57,318 nt of DNA from a bacterium (GCA_014874355.1 JACWAJ010000054.1:1-57318); one strand, 5' to 3'. Positions 39,472-50,424 are shown, numbered from the stretch's first letter. Notes: generated by a model from the letters alone, not told the origin. Made by a program: numbers and translations.

Positions 39472-40149
39472 GTGGGAACCCATTCCGTGTTGCAGCATCA
39501 ACTCGATCCACCCTATCCCGAGGGGATGGAAACGGCCCTTTTCGGGATGGGCTGTTTCTGGGGGGCTGAGCGTCTCTACTGGCAGGTCCGCGGAGTTTGG
39601 GTGACTGCGGTGGGTTATGCCGGGGGCTTCAAACAGAATCCAACCTATGCCGAGGTTTGCAGCGGCCGTACCGGTCACGCCGAGGTGGTGCGGGTCGTCT
39701 TCGATCCCGTCGAGGTCACATACGGGTTGTTGTTGAAGCTTTTCTGGGAGGAGCACGATCCCACCCAGGGCAACGACAGGGGAACCCAGTACCGGAGTCT
39801 TATTGGAGTGGATCTTCCAGAAGATTCCTTTCCTATCCTATGCGACGCTGTCATGAATCGCCGGGAGCAGCGCACAGCGCGTACCGCTGAGCGTCAGGAG
39901 ATGCGGGTACGCATCCGGCAGCAGAACGGCAGGGCTACGGCGGAAGCGCCTGATCACGAGGTGGCCCGGCCGGGTCTTCATTCGCGGGGCGAGCGTCGGG
40001 TTGACATTGCTTCACGCGAAGTGACCGTCGTGCCCAGTCGGCGGTCGACCCCAGGGGCGGCGGTACGCAAGCCGGCTACTCCGGATGTGGCCCCGCCCGC
40101 GAACGTGCCCAAGGGATGGCCCGTAATCGGTCGCGACGGTATCGGCTGA
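39472..40149 (+). CDS. msrA: MsrA-like protein with atypical C-terminus
   Basis: [34 protein letters not shown]...[23 protein letters not shown]...[19 protein letters not shown]; usual YHQQYL region absent. Confidence 0.75.
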   Translation: MGTHSVLQHQLDPPYPEGMETALFGMGCFWGAERLYWQVRGVWVTAVGYAGGFKQNPTYAEVCSGRTGHAEVVRVVFDPVEVTYGLLLKLFWEEHDPTQGNDRGTQYRSLIGVDLPEDSFPILCDAVMNRREQRTARTAERQEMRVRIRQQNGRATAEAPDHEVARPGLHSRGERRVDIASREVTVVPSRRSTPGAAVRKPATPDVAPPANVPKGWPVIGRDGIG

Positions 40150-40163
40150 TCTGGCACAGCGCC

Positions 40164-41300
40164 TCAGCCGAGGCGGTGTAGCCAGCGCTCCGGTTCGCGC
40201 AGTTCCTGCGGGGTGGGTAGGTTGTGTGGCCCCTCCCACACGCGGTTGAGCGTGGAGATGCCGGCGCGTTTTGCGATGGCCACAGCAAACTGCTCGCCCG
40301 TTTCGTATTGGCGCAACTTCATGCGCATGCCGGTGGCGGCGATGACTATGCGTTCGAGCACGGAAACCTGCTTACGCCGCTCCTGGAAGGCTGTCTCCAA
40401 GCGGCCGAAATCCTCAAGGTGCTGCTCGCCGACCTGATGCATCACGAAGTTGCCGTAGCCCTCCAGCAGGCTCATGACCGCTTGGACTCGTGCCCCCAGG
40501 CGCATCTGTGTCTGAATCGTTCCCGGCAGGCCACCCACCAGAACGCGAACCGGAGTTGGCTTCGGCTTGGAACCGACCGCCGCATTCGCAGGCTGCATGA
40601 GGCCGGCCTGCATCAGCGTGCGGACCAACTCGTTGATGTGATCGCGCAGCCAGGGGTGCGACTCGAACTGCCACGCGTGGGTTAGCTCGTGGAGGATCAG
40701 CCAGCGTCGCAGGGCTACGCTCGGGACGTGCTGGGCTCGTTCAAAGAGTTCGACATTGGGTTCTACGAGGAACAGCGATGGTGTCTGTGCCGTGAGTTCG
40801 CCGGGCGGGCCCAATTGGAGCACGGGATCGTATTGCCCGAGTACTCGATGGGATAGGAACCCGAACAACTCTCCCAGGTAGCGCGACAGGGCGCGACGCT
40901 CCAGCGCGGTTGCCAGAGAATCCGGAACCTGGGCCCGTAGCCGTTCCACTGGATCGATGAGCCGTCTTGCGATGACCAGGTTGGTGTCGATGAATCCCCG
41001 CCGGTCGAGCGGCCTAAATGGCGGGAACTGCGTCAGTTCGGAGCCCAGCACTTCGGCCATCAGCGGCGCCATTTCGTGCGCGATGCGGTCGTAGCTTGCG
41101 GCACGAGCGGAGTCGTGAAGCGGGTGGCCGTGTTCTCCGCTTCGAGCATGGGCGTAGCGCCGCACCTGCTCCCAGTCGATCATGCGGTGTTCGGTCAAGC
41201 CAGGTCGTGGCTTGAGCATGACGCGTGCCGCCACGAGAGCGGCGGCGGTCATGCCGCCGATACGGGCGGCACGGCGGAGCGAACTGGAAGTTCGTTGCAT
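40164..41300 (-). CDS. Zinc-dependent metalloprotease-like protein (DUF2342 family)
   Basis: RWLILHELTHAWQFESHPWLRDHINELV; SLLEGYGNFVMHQVG; AGISTLNRVWEGPHNLPTPQELREPERWL. Confidence 0.8.
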   Translation of the reverse strand: MQRTSSSLRRAARIGGMTAAALVAARVMLKPRPGLTEHRMIDWEQVRRYAHARSGEHGHPLHDSARAASYDRIAHEMAPLMAEVLGSELTQFPPFRPLDRRGFIDTNLVIARRLIDPVERLRAQVPDSLATALERRALSRYLGELFGFLSHRVLGQYDPVLQLGPPGELTAQTPSLFLVEPNVELFERAQHVPSVALRRWLILHELTHAWQFESHPWLRDHINELVRTLMQAGLMQPANAAVGSKPKPTPVRVLVGGLPGTIQTQMRLGARVQAVMSLLEGYGNFVMHQVGEQHLEDFGRLETAFQERRKQVSVLERIVIAATGMRMKLRQYETGEQFAVAIAKRAGISTLNRVWEGPHNLPTPQELREPERWLHRLG

Positions 41301-41516
41301 AACCCCAATTCTGAACTCTGATACCCCTTGACGGGTGTCGTGAGCCGTATCAAGATATGGTAGTTCCCTGGCGGACCACCCCCATCATGTGGGATAATCG
41401 AAGCAATCAAGGTAGGTCGTGCAGCTCCTCGGGTGGGGTTCCGATTTGGGGACGTCGTTGTAGCCAACGTCGTAGCCAAGATGCAGCACCCGTCCTAGTA
41501 AGAGCGAGGAAATGTC

Positions 41517-44360
41517 GTGGATGCTTCTGTCTCCCCTCCGCCACCGAACGCCCCCCGCAAAGGGGCCGGTTCCTCGACACCTGTCAAGCCCTTGCGGCGT
41601 CAGACTGAGGCCATGGGACGGGTTGAGTTGAGCGGTTCTGGATTGGGCTTCGAGCGTCGCTGGACCACCCCGGGCGTCAATCCCTTCGACGAGGTCGAAT
41701 GGGAGCGGCGCGACGCGGTCATCGGCAACGAGAAGGGTGAGGCTGTATTCGAGCAGAAGGCCGTGGAGATGCCGGTCTTCTGGTCGCAGATGGCGACCAA
41801 TGTCGTCGTCTCGAAATACTTCCGTGGTCCTTTGGGCACGCCTCAACGTGAGACCTCGCTGCGTCAGGTGATCAGCCGGGTTGTCGATACCATCACCAAC
41901 TGGGGGCGTGAGGGCGGCTACTTCGCCACCGGTGACGACGCCGGGACCTTTCACGCTGAGCTGACCCACCTCATCCTGCATCAGAAGATGGCGTTCAACA
42001 GCCCGGTCTGGTTCAACATCGGTGTGCCAGGTGCCACCCAGCAGGCCTCGGCGTGCTTCATCAACTCCGTCGAGGACAAGATGGAGTCGATTCTCGGTCT
42101 GGCCAAGACGGAGGGGATGCTCTTCAAGTTCGGCTCCGGTACTGGCACCAACCTGTCGCCGATTCGCTCCTCGCGGGAGCAACTTGCCGGCGGCGGCATT
42201 GCGAGCGGTCCGGTTTCGTTCATGAAGGGGTTCGACGCCTTCGCGGGTGTCATCAAGTCGGGTGGCACGACGCGACGCGCGGCCAAGATGGTCATCCTCA
42301 ACGTCGATCACCCCGACATCGAAGACTTCATCACTTGCAAGGTGAGCGAGGAGAAGAAGGCCTGGGCGCTGATCGACGCCGGCTACGACGCGTCGTTCAA
42401 CGGCGAGGCGTATGCGTCGGTGTTCTTCCAGAACTCCAACAACTCGGTGCGCGTAACCGATGAGTTCATGCAGGTGGTGCTGGCGGACGGCGACTGGGAT
42501 CTTCGCGCCATCGTCGATCCGACCCGGGTTGTCAAGACGGTCAAGGCGCGCGAATTGTTGCGCCTGATGGCGGAGTCGGCCTGGCAGTGCGGCGATCCGG
42601 GGATTCAGTACGACACCACCATCAACAGTTGGCACACGTCGCCAAGTGGCGGACGCATCAATGCGAGTAACCCTTGCGCGGAATTTATGTACCTCGACGA
42701 TTCGGCGTGCAACCTGGCGTCGTTGAATCTGCTGGAGTTCTCGGCTGGAGACGGCACCTTTGACATCGACGGCTATCGCTATGCAATAGACCTCACAGTC
42801 ACCGCGCAGGAGATTCTGGTCGGCGGTTCCAGCTATCCCACCGAGGCGATCACGCGTAACAGTGAGGATTACCGGCCGCTGGGCTTGGGGTATGCCAATC
42901 TCGGGGCGCTGCTCATGTCACTGGGTGTGCCCTACGACTCCGATTCCGGTCGCGAAACCGCGGCCTGCGTCACTGCGATCATGACCGGCGAAGCCTATGT
43001 GCAGTCGGCTCGGATGGCGTGCGAAATGGGGCCGTTCAAGGGCTACGCGGCCAACCGCGAATCGATGCAGCGGGTGATTGCCAAACATCGCGATGCCGCT
43101 TACGAAATCCCCGGTGAGCATGTCGAGCCGGAGTTGCGAGACGCGGTTCGTGATGTTTGGGCCCAGGCGGTTGAATCCGGTGGCCAGTATGGCTATCGCA
43201 ATGGTCAGGTCACAGTCCTTGCGCCCACGGGAACCATAGGTTTCATGCTCGACTGTGACACCACCGGTGTCGAGCCGGACATTGCACTTGTGAAGTACAA
43301 GAAGCTGGTGGGCGGCGGGATGTTTAAGCTCGTCAACCAAACTGTGCCGCGAGCGTTGCGACGCCTCGGTTATGACGATGCGGCGGTTGCCGACATCGTT
43401 GCGTACATTGACAGCAACGACACCATCGAAGGTGCACCGGAACTGCGTGACGAGTTCCTGCCGGTTTTCGACTGCGCATTCATGCCGCAGAACGGTTCCC
43501 GTTCGATTGAGTGGCAGGGTCACGTGCGAATGATGGCCGCCGTTCAGCCATTCGTCTCGGGTGCAATTAGTAAGACGGTAAATATGCCCAACGATGCGAC
43601 TGTCGAGGACATCGAAGCGGCGTACATCGACGGCTGGAAGCTGGGACTCAAGGCGCTGGCGATCTATCGCGACGGCAGCAAGCGCGTTCAGCCGCTGTCG
43701 ACGTCGACGGGTGGCGCCACACCTGTTCCGGGCGCACAGAGCGCCGTACATACCCTGCGGCGGCGGCTGCCCAACGAGCGTCAATCGCTGACGCACCGTT
43801 TCGAGGTTGGGGGCCACGAAGGCTACATCATGATCGGCCTGTACGACGACGGCACTCCGGGTGAGATCTTCTTGCGGATGGCCAAGGAGGGCTCGACCAT
43901 CAGCGGCCTGATGGACTCGTTTGCGGTCGCGGTGTCGCTGGCATTGCAGCACGGCGTACCGCTGTCAACCCTGGTGGAGAAGTTCTCCCACACCCGGTTC
44001 GAGCCTCAGGGCTTCACCCGGAACCCGGAGATCCCAATCGCCAAGTCGATCATGGATTACATCTTCCGGTACCTGGCCTCGCGTTTCCTGCCCCAGGCGG
44101 ATCGTGATCGGCTCGGCGTCATCCGTCGCGACGACGGCTCGGGCGTCGACGCCGCCGAGGCGGCTATCGAGGCCGCCGTGAGCGGTAAGCCGGTGCCGCC
44201 GGCGCAGCTTTCACTTCCGGTGACGGGAGTCGGTGCTGCGCCAACGCTGTTCGTGAACCAGGCGGATGCGCCTGCTTGCACGGAATGCGGCAGCCTCATG
44301 GTGCGAAACGGGGCGTGCTACAAGTGCTACAACTGTGGAGCGGCGTCGGGCTGTAGTTGA
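41517..44360 (+). CDS. nrdJ: Vitamin B12-dependent (class II) ribonucleotide reductase
   Basis: FERRWTTPGVNPFDEVEWERRDAVI; HQKMAFNSPVWFNIG; NPCAEFMYLDDSACNLASLNL; C-term CTECGSLMVRNGACYKCYNCGAASGCS. Confidence 0.95.
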   Translation: MDASVSPPPPNAPRKGAGSSTPVKPLRRQTEAMGRVELSGSGLGFERRWTTPGVNPFDEVEWERRDAVIGNEKGEAVFEQKAVEMPVFWSQMATNVVVSKYFRGPLGTPQRETSLRQVISRVVDTITNWGREGGYFATGDDAGTFHAELTHLILHQKMAFNSPVWFNIGVPGATQQASACFINSVEDKMESILGLAKTEGMLFKFGSGTGTNLSPIRSSREQLAGGGIASGPVSFMKGFDAFAGVIKSGGTTRRAAKMVILNVDHPDIEDFITCKVSEEKKAWALIDAGYDASFNGEAYASVFFQNSNNSVRVTDEFMQVVLADGDWDLRAIVDPTRVVKTVKARELLRLMAESAWQCGDPGIQYDTTINSWHTSPSGGRINASNPCAEFMYLDDSACNLASLNLLEFSAGDGTFDIDGYRYAIDLTVTAQEILVGGSSYPTEAITRNSEDYRPLGLGYANLGALLMSLGVPYDSDSGRETAACVTAIMTGEAYVQSARMACEMGPFKGYAANRESMQRVIAKHRDAAYEIPGEHVEPELRDAVRDVWAQAVESGGQYGYRNGQVTVLAPTGTIGFMLDCDTTGVEPDIALVKYKKLVGGGMFKLVNQTVPRALRRLGYDDAAVADIVAYIDSNDTIEGAPELRDEFLPVFDCAFMPQNGSRSIEWQGHVRMMAAVQPFVSGAISKTVNMPNDATVEDIEAAYIDGWKLGLKALAIYRDGSKRVQPLSTSTGGATPVPGAQSAVHTLRRRLPNERQSLTHRFEVGGHEGYIMIGLYDDGTPGEIFLRMAKEGSTISGLMDSFAVAVSLALQHGVPLSTLVEKFSHTRFEPQGFTRNPEIPIAKSIMDYIFRYLASRFLPQADRDRLGVIRRDDGSGVDAAEAAIEAAVSGKPVPPAQLSLPVTGVGAAPTLFVNQADAPACTECGSLMVRNGACYKCYNCGAASGCS

Positions 44361-44583
44361 GGGGGTGGCGTGCTGCGCCAGGCGCAGGTTGACCCCTGGC
44401 TGATTGGCGGTTAGCTCCAGCCCCTGCCTCTCGCAGACGGCAATGATGTCGTCGCGGCCGCGGGGGAGGGGTGAGATACCGGGTGTGAGCCCTCCGTGGG
44501 GAATCACGCGGGGATGAGGTCCCGGGTACGAGGTGACCCTTGCCTCTGGGGGACGGCGCCCTATTGAGCAGAGCATTCCAGGC

Positions 44584-45804
44584 ATGCAAGATGACGTCTC
44601 TGCACGCCCTGATATTGGTACTGTCGCAGAGCGAAATATGACCCCTACTGCCGACCCGACTCAGAAGCGACCACTTGGAGGAGTTCTCTCCGTAGAGGGG
44701 CTGGATGCACTGCTCAGGCAGTTGCAAGATCGGGGTTACCTGGTCATCGGGCCGATCGTGCAAGACGGTGCGGTCACGTATGAGCCCATTGCGTCTCACC
44801 AAGACCTGCCTCGTGGCACTGGGGATGAGCAGAGGCCTGGGATGTATCGCTTGCGGCGTCGCGACGACGATGCGTTCTTCGGTTATGCCTCCGCTCCCGC
44901 ATCATGGAAGCGTTACCTGTTCCCTGCCCGCAGCCCGCTGTTTCGCGCTGAACGTAGCGAGGGGAGCATTCAGGTCGACGACACGCCTCCGGTGCAACCA
45001 CGCTATGCGTTCGTGGGAGTTCGCTCTTGTGAACTGGCGGCAATCGCCATCCAGAATCGCGTTTTCTTGGACTCCAACCATCCCGATTCGACATATGCGG
45101 CGAGGTCGAAGGATCTGTTTGTCGTGGCCGTGTCCTGCAGCGATCCGGCAGGGACGTGCTTCTGCCAGTCGATGGGTACCGGTCCCGAGGCGCAGGCAAT
45201 GTTCGATCTGCGACTGACGGAGCTGGTGGGTGGTTCGGAGCATCGATTTGTGGTGACGCCGGGTAGCCCCGCAGGGGAGCAGGTCTTGGCGGCGGTGCCG
45301 CACCGTCCCGCGACGCCTGCCGATGTCACCGCTGCCACTGAGGTCACGCAGAGGGCCAAGGAGCGGATGGGGCGCAGTATGGACGTCACGGATGTGCACG
45401 ATCTGCTGTTGCGCAACCGCGAGCATCCGCGCTGGAAGGATGTAGGTTCACGCTGTCTTGCCTGTGGGAACTGCACGTTCGCGTGTCCCACGTGTTTCTG
45501 CAGCGATTCCGAAGATGCAAATGAGTTGGGCACCGGTGCCGCCGTCCGTACTCGTGCCTGGGCGTCGTGTTTCGGGCTCGATTACTCCAGCATGCACGGC
45601 GGCACGATTCGAACAACTATTCCTGGCCGTTACCGCCAGTGGATGACGCATAAGTTGGCGACATGGTTTGACCAGTTCGGTACGTCGGGGTGTGCCGGCT
45701 GCGGCCGGTGTATCACGATGTGTCCCGTAGGCATAGACATCACCGAGGAAGTGAAGATGATTCAGGAGAGCGACCGCGTGAAGACCACTGGGGAAATGCA
45801 GTGA
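44584..45804 (+). CDS. [NiFe]-hydrogenase group 3b-like, 4Fe-4S beta subunit
   Basis: CLACGNCTFACPTCFCSD; CAGCGRCITMCPVGIDITEEV; first gene of the hydrogenase cluster. Confidence 0.87.
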   Translation: MQDDVSARPDIGTVAERNMTPTADPTQKRPLGGVLSVEGLDALLRQLQDRGYLVIGPIVQDGAVTYEPIASHQDLPRGTGDEQRPGMYRLRRRDDDAFFGYASAPASWKRYLFPARSPLFRAERSEGSIQVDDTPPVQPRYAFVGVRSCELAAIAIQNRVFLDSNHPDSTYAARSKDLFVVAVSCSDPAGTCFCQSMGTGPEAQAMFDLRLTELVGGSEHRFVVTPGSPAGEQVLAAVPHRPATPADVTAATEVTQRAKERMGRSMDVTDVHDLLLRNREHPRWKDVGSRCLACGNCTFACPTCFCSDSEDANELGTGAAVRTRAWASCFGLDYSSMHGGTIRTTIPGRYRQWMTHKLATWFDQFGTSGCAGCGRCITMCPVGIDITEEVKMIQESDRVKTTGEMQ

Positions 45805-46256
45805 AGACGATGCGCGAGCTGCTTGTAGAGCACCCGTTCTTCGCTGACCTCGATTCCGAGACTCTGGACCTGCTTGCGGGTTGTGCCAGAAATGAGCGTA
45901 TCGGGGCTGGGGCGCGGATCCTGCACGAGGGCGATCCGGCCAACTCCTTCTACGCAATTCGCGAGGGGAAAATTGCCCTAGGCAGCTACGTTCCCGGCCG
46001 TGGCTTTACAACGGTGTCGACGATTGGCGCCGGTGAGGTTCTCGGCTGGTCATGGCTTTTCCCGCCCTACAAGTGGCATTTCGATGCCGAGGCGCGCGAG
46101 GATGTTTCGGCACTGAGCCTTGACGGCGCTTGCCTGCGTGCGAAGTGCGATGCGGATCCCAAGTTGGGATACCACCTAAGCCAGCGCTTTGCCAAGGTGA
46201 TGGAAGCCCGTCTTGGCATCACATTGGCGCTGCTCGTCGACATTTACCACTCGTAA
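45801..46256 (+). CDS. Stand-alone cyclic nucleotide-binding (Crp-like sensor) domain protein
   Basis: LLVEHPFFADLDSETLDLLAGCARNERIGAGARILHEGDPANSFYAIREGKIAL; no HTH domain after the sensor; GTGA overlap. Confidence 0.82.
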   Translation: MKTMRELLVEHPFFADLDSETLDLLAGCARNERIGAGARILHEGDPANSFYAIREGKIALGSYVPGRGFTTVSTIGAGEVLGWSWLFPPYKWHFDAEAREDVSALSLDGACLRAKCDADPKLGYHLSQRFAKVMEARLGITLALLVDIYHS

Positions 46257-46273
46257 CGGGGGCAACTGTCAAG

Positions 46274-47101
46274 ATGCCTACAGCACCCATGATTCCGCGC
46301 GTCCATCGTGTGCGCGAACGAATCCAAGAACAAGGCGACAGCGTCACTTTGGTGATTGAACCGACCGATGGCGAGTGGAAGCCTTTCGAGTCGGGACAAT
46401 TCAACATGCTCTGGGCCTTTGGGGTCGGAGAGGTTCCGATCTCCATCAGCGGAGATCCGTCTGAACCGGGTCGCGTGTATCACACGATCCACGACGTGGG
46501 CGCGGCCACGCACGCGTTGTGCTCGCTTACCCCCGGGGAAGAACTAGGCGTGCGCGGACCCTTCGGACGACCCTGGGACGTGAATGCCGCCAAGGGACGC
46601 GACGTCGTCCTGCTGGCCGGTGGAATCGGATTGGCTCCGCTGCGGCCGGTGGTGTACGAGATGCTCGCCAGACGTGCCGAATTCGGTCATATTGCGCTCT
46701 TGGTCGGGGCTCGCACACCGGGGGATCTGCTGTTCCCCGACGAACTCAAGGCGTGGCGCGAGCGCGGCGATATCCAGGTCGAGACGACGGTTGACCGCTA
46801 TGAGCTGGGCTGGAGCGGTCACGTCGGCGTGGTGACGACGCTCATGCCTTTGGTTGCGGGCGACATGGCCCAAACCATGGGGTTTGTCTGTGGCCCTGAA
46901 ATCATGATGCGTTTTGGGGCGCGTTCCCTCATGGATCGTGGCGTGTCGGAGGACGACATCCAGGTCTCGCTGGAACGCAACATGCAGTGTGCTGTCGAGC
47001 AATGCGGGCATTGCCAGTTTGGCGAGTTCTTTGTGTGTTCTGACGGTCCGGTTTTCCGCTGGGGACGTGTTGCCCCAATGGTGGGGGTGCGTGAACTATG
47101 A
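46274..47101 (+). CDS. [NiFe]-hydrogenase FAD/NAD(P)-binding gamma subunit
   Basis: [68 protein letters not shown]. Confidence 0.9.
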   Translation: MPTAPMIPRVHRVRERIQEQGDSVTLVIEPTDGEWKPFESGQFNMLWAFGVGEVPISISGDPSEPGRVYHTIHDVGAATHALCSLTPGEELGVRGPFGRPWDVNAAKGRDVVLLAGGIGLAPLRPVVYEMLARRAEFGHIALLVGARTPGDLLFPDELKAWRERGDIQVETTVDRYELGWSGHVGVVTTLMPLVAGDMAQTMGFVCGPEIMMRFGARSLMDRGVSEDDIQVSLERNMQCAVEQCGHCQFGEFFVCSDGPVFRWGRVAPMVGVREL

Positions 47102-47892
47102 GCGAAGCAACTAAGCCCAAACTTGCGGTATGGAAGTTCTCCTCCTGCGACGGTTGCCAACTCTCCTTGCTGGATTGCGAAGACGAGCTGTTGCAAGTTG
47201 TCGGTGCGGTTGAGGTTTCCTACTTCCTCGAAGCGTCGAGCGCGATAGCCGAAGGTCCCTACGACGTGTCGCTCGTCGAAGGCTCGATCACAACCGAGCA
47301 CGATATCGAGCGGATCAAAGAAGTTCGCCGTTTGTCGGGCATTCTGGTGAGCATTGGAGCATGTGCCACCGCGGGTGGAATCCAGGCGTTGCGCAACTTT
47401 GCCGACGTGCGTGAGTACACCTCGACCGTGTACGCGCATCCCGAATTCATCAGTACGCTGAAGACGTCGACCGGAATCGCCGACCACGTAAAGGTGGATC
47501 TCGAACTTCGCGGCTGTCCTATCGACCGTCACCAGTTGCTTGAAGTTGTGACCGCGTTGCTGTCCGGTCGCAAACCACGCGTACCCACGCATGCCGTTTG
47601 CGTCGAATGCAAGAAGCGCGGCAATGTTTGCGTGCTCACCGAGCACGGAACCCCGTGCCTCGGACCGGTGACGCAGACCGGATGCGGGGCCCTGTGCCCC
47701 TCGTTCAACCGTGGTTGCTACGGCTGCTTCGGCCCTGCCGAGAACACCAACATCGACTCGTTGACATCGGCGCTGCGTGCCACCGGCATGCAGGACCGCG
47801 ATCTGGTACGCGTATTCAGGACTTTCAACGCTTGGTCGCCTGCATTCAGGGCTGCCGGCGAGAAGGTTGCGGCGGGAGGAGTGACGCAATGA
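47098..47892 (+). CDS. [NiFe]-hydrogenase small (delta) subunit
   Basis: [41 protein letters not shown]; multiple Fe-S cysteine motifs. Confidence 0.92.
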   Translation: MSEATKPKLAVWKFSSCDGCQLSLLDCEDELLQVVGAVEVSYFLEASSAIAEGPYDVSLVEGSITTEHDIERIKEVRRLSGILVSIGACATAGGIQALRNFADVREYTSTVYAHPEFISTLKTSTGIADHVKVDLELRGCPIDRHQLLEVVTALLSGRKPRVPTHAVCVECKKRGNVCVLTEHGTPCLGPVTQTGCGALCPSFNRGCYGCFGPAENTNIDSLTSALRATGMQDRDLVRVFRTFNAWSPAFRAAGEKVAAGGVTQ

Positions 47893-49196
47893 CCCATCGT
47901 ATGGGCGGTACGCGTACGCTGGAGGTTGGCGCGCTGGCGCGAGTCGAAGGCGAAGGCGCGATGCATGTGAAGATCGAGGACGGCGTGGTCCGGGATGTGC
48001 AACTCGCCATCTACGAGCCGCCGCGGTTCTTCGAAGCGTTTCTCGTGGGGCGCAGCTACACCGAGCCACCCGACATCACCGCACGCATCTGCGGGATTTG
48101 CCCGATCGCGTATCAGGCGAGTTCCTGCAACGCGATAGAAAGCGTCTGCGGCGCCGAGATTCCAGATTCGATTCGCGCCTTGCGCCGGCTGCTGTATTGC
48201 GGTGAGTGGATCGAGAGCCACGTGCTCCACATCTACATGCTTCATGCGCCGGACTTCCTCGGTTTCCCGAGTGCAATCCACCTGGCCGCCAAGTTTCCTG
48301 AAGTCGTCGAGCGTGCGTTGCGCATGAAGAAACTCGGCAATGACATCGTCGAAGTGGTTGGCGGGCGTGCGATTCACCCGATCAATGTCCGTCTGGGCGG
48401 GTTCTACCGCACACCGTCCAAAGCGGAACTCAACGCGTTCACCGAGCGCCTGCTGCGGGCTCGTGACGAGGCGTTGGAGACAGTCCGGCTCGTTTCCACA
48501 TTCGAGTTCCCCGACTTCGACGGAGACTGGGAATTGGTGTCACTTGCGAGCGATGGCGAGTATCCCATCCCGGAAGGCCGCCGGCTGATCTCGGACCGAG
48601 GTCTCGACATCAGCATCGAGGATTATGGGAAGCACTTTGCGGAGACGCACGTTGCCCACGCCAATGCGTTGCATTCGCACATGCTGGAGCGTGGTCAATA
48701 CGCTGTTGGGCCGCTGGCTCGTTACAGCCTGAATGCGGACAAGCTCTCGCCGATCGCGAAGCAGATAGCCGCGGAAGTCGGGCTCGGTACAGAGTGCCGA
48801 AATCCCTTCCGTAGCATCATTGTTCGTGCCGTCGAACTCGTATACGCATACGATGAAGCCATCCGCATCATCGACTCTTACGAGCAGCCGGAGCGTCCAT
48901 TCGTCGATGTTCAGCCGCGTGCCGGAGTTGGTCATGGATGCTCTGAGGCTCCGCGGGGACTCCTGTACCACAAGTACGAGATCGATGGTCGCGGTGACAT
49001 CTTGAGCGCCCAGATCGTGCCGCCAACGGCGCAGAACCAACCTGCCATCGAAAGCGACCTCGAGGCTTTCGTTCAAGACAGATTGCACCTCGACGACCAC
49101 GAGTTGACGCATCAGTGCGAGCAGGTGATTCGGAATTACGATCCGTGCATCTCCTGCGCGACGCATTTCCTCGATCTTCACGTGGAACGAAGCTGA
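47889..49196 (+). CDS. [NiFe]-hydrogenase large (alpha) subunit
   Basis: [38 protein letters not shown] (L1); [19 protein letters not shown] (L2). Confidence 0.93.
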   Translation: MTHRMGGTRTLEVGALARVEGEGAMHVKIEDGVVRDVQLAIYEPPRFFEAFLVGRSYTEPPDITARICGICPIAYQASSCNAIESVCGAEIPDSIRALRRLLYCGEWIESHVLHIYMLHAPDFLGFPSAIHLAAKFPEVVERALRMKKLGNDIVEVVGGRAIHPINVRLGGFYRTPSKAELNAFTERLLRARDEALETVRLVSTFEFPDFDGDWELVSLASDGEYPIPEGRRLISDRGLDISIEDYGKHFAETHVAHANALHSHMLERGQYAVGPLARYSLNADKLSPIAKQIAAEVGLGTECRNPFRSIIVRAVELVYAYDEAIRIIDSYEQPERPFVDVQPRAGVGHGCSEAPRGLLYHKYEIDGRGDILSAQIVPPTAQNQPAIESDLEAFVQDRLHLDDHELTHQCEQVIRNYDPCISCATHFLDLHVERS

Positions 49197-49687
49197 ACCG
49201 CGAACTACCTCTAATCATTGGCGTCGGCAATCCATACCGGCGCGACGATGGCGTGGGGCTGGTCGTAATCGACCAGCTCCGCGGCCGTGCGGATATCGAG
49301 GCGGATATCGTTGAGGATACGGGCGAATCGGCTTCGCTGATCGAACGCTGGACCAGTCGCCGGCTGACTGTGCTTGTCGATGCCGTGCTGACGGGCGCTG
49401 CCGCCGGGACGGTACATCGGGTTGAGTGCGATGCAGGCGAATGGGTGCGTCTACCGGATGCGCCGGTGGGGAGCAGTCATGCACTGGGTGTTGCGGAAGC
49501 TGTCGAGTTGGGGAAGGTGCTCGGTCGTTTGCCGGAGCGCCTGATCGTACTGGGTATCGAAGCAGGTGATATCACGCAGGGCGTTGGATTGTCCGAGCCG
49601 GTTGAAACTGCTGTTAGTACCGTTGTTGACAGTATCGTTGCCGAAATCGCATCGGCGAACGTGGCCCGAGCTATCATCAACCGCTGA
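49115..49687 (+). CDS. Hydrogenase maturation protease (true start probably near 49190)
   Basis: LPLIIGVGNPYRRDDGVGLVVIDQL...LIVLGIEAGDITQGVGLSEPV. Confidence 0.87.
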   Translation: MRAGDSELRSVHLLRDAFPRSSRGTKLNRELPLIIGVGNPYRRDDGVGLVVIDQLRGRADIEADIVEDTGESASLIERWTSRRLTVLVDAVLTGAAAGTVHRVECDAGEWVRLPDAPVGSSHALGVAEAVELGKVLGRLPERLIVLGIEAGDITQGVGLSEPVETAVSTVVDSIVAEIASANVARAIINR

Positions 49688-49734
49688 CATTTCTCGAATA
49701 CGTCGAGAGTTAAACACCACAAGGAGAACGTCGT

Positions 49735-50367
49735 ATGCCCGAACATCAACACTCGCATAGCATGCCTGTCGGCAAGGCTGAGGCAGCCATAGCTGAGGCT
49801 CCGCAAATTGCCGATCCGGCACCGCTGGGACTTGCCGGATTCGGACTCACGACGTTGGTGTTGAGCGTGATCAACGCCGGCTGGATATCCTCCACCGTGA
49901 AGCCGGGTGTGCTGGCGATGGCGCTCACATTCGGTGGGTTGGCACAACTGCTTGCCGGCATGTGGGAATTCCGCCGCGGTAACACATTTGCGGCGACTGC
50001 GTTCTCCTCCTTCGGCGCCTTCTGGCTCAGCTTCTACCTGCTTGTTGCAATCTTCATCCCACAGATGAAGGGAGCCACCGCGAGCGACATCAGTGGCTTC
50101 GTAGGCCTGTACCTGTTCGCGTGGGGCATCTTCACCGCCTACATGTTCATCGCCTCGGCAAAGTCGTCGCGGGTTGTTCAGGTTGTCTTTGCGCTCTTGA
50201 CCTTGACCTTCTTCATTCTTGCCGTGGGTGAGTGGGCAACCAACGAGAACATCGGACACATTGGCGGTTACGCAGGTTTGCTCACCGCTGTTGCAGCGCT
50301 CTATGGTTCGTTTGCCGGTGTGGTGAACGCGAACTTCAAGAGCCATGTAATGCCGACCGGGGGCTGA
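49735..50367 (+). CDS. GPR1/FUN34/YaaH (SatP) family acetate transporter
   Basis: ADPAPLGLAGFGLTTLVLSVINAG...GGLAQLLAGMWEFRRGNTFAATAFSSFGAFWLSF. Confidence 0.9.
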   Translation: MPEHQHSHSMPVGKAEAAIAEAPQIADPAPLGLAGFGLTTLVLSVINAGWISSTVKPGVLAMALTFGGLAQLLAGMWEFRRGNTFAATAFSSFGAFWLSFYLLVAIFIPQMKGATASDISGFVGLYLFAWGIFTAYMFIASAKSSRVVQVVFALLTLTFFILAVGEWATNENIGHIGGYAGLLTAVAALYGSFAGVVNANFKSHVMPTGG

Positions 50368-50424
50368 TCGTCTATAGGTGTGCCGGGTCAGGCGCTCGCC
50401 CCCAGGTGGCACACTTTTAGTGTT

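Noticed and set aside
41300-41516. Cobalamin riboswitch upstream of B12-dependent nrdJ
   Set aside because: No B12-box-like conserved sequence or matching fold seen.
44211-44585. 124-aa minus ORF between nrdJ and the hydrogenase cluster
   Set aside because: Part of it looks protein-like (RGRDDIIAVCERQGLELTANQPGVNLRLAQ), but it overlaps the nrdJ 3' end and I cannot assign a family. Possible gene remnant, not reported as a CDS.
47889-49196. Tyr in the L1 motif ([11 protein letters not shown]) as an abnormal hydrogenase active site
   Set aside because: All four Ni-coordinating cysteines are present, and I recall this variant as usual in actinobacterial-type group 3b enzymes, so it is not treated as novel.
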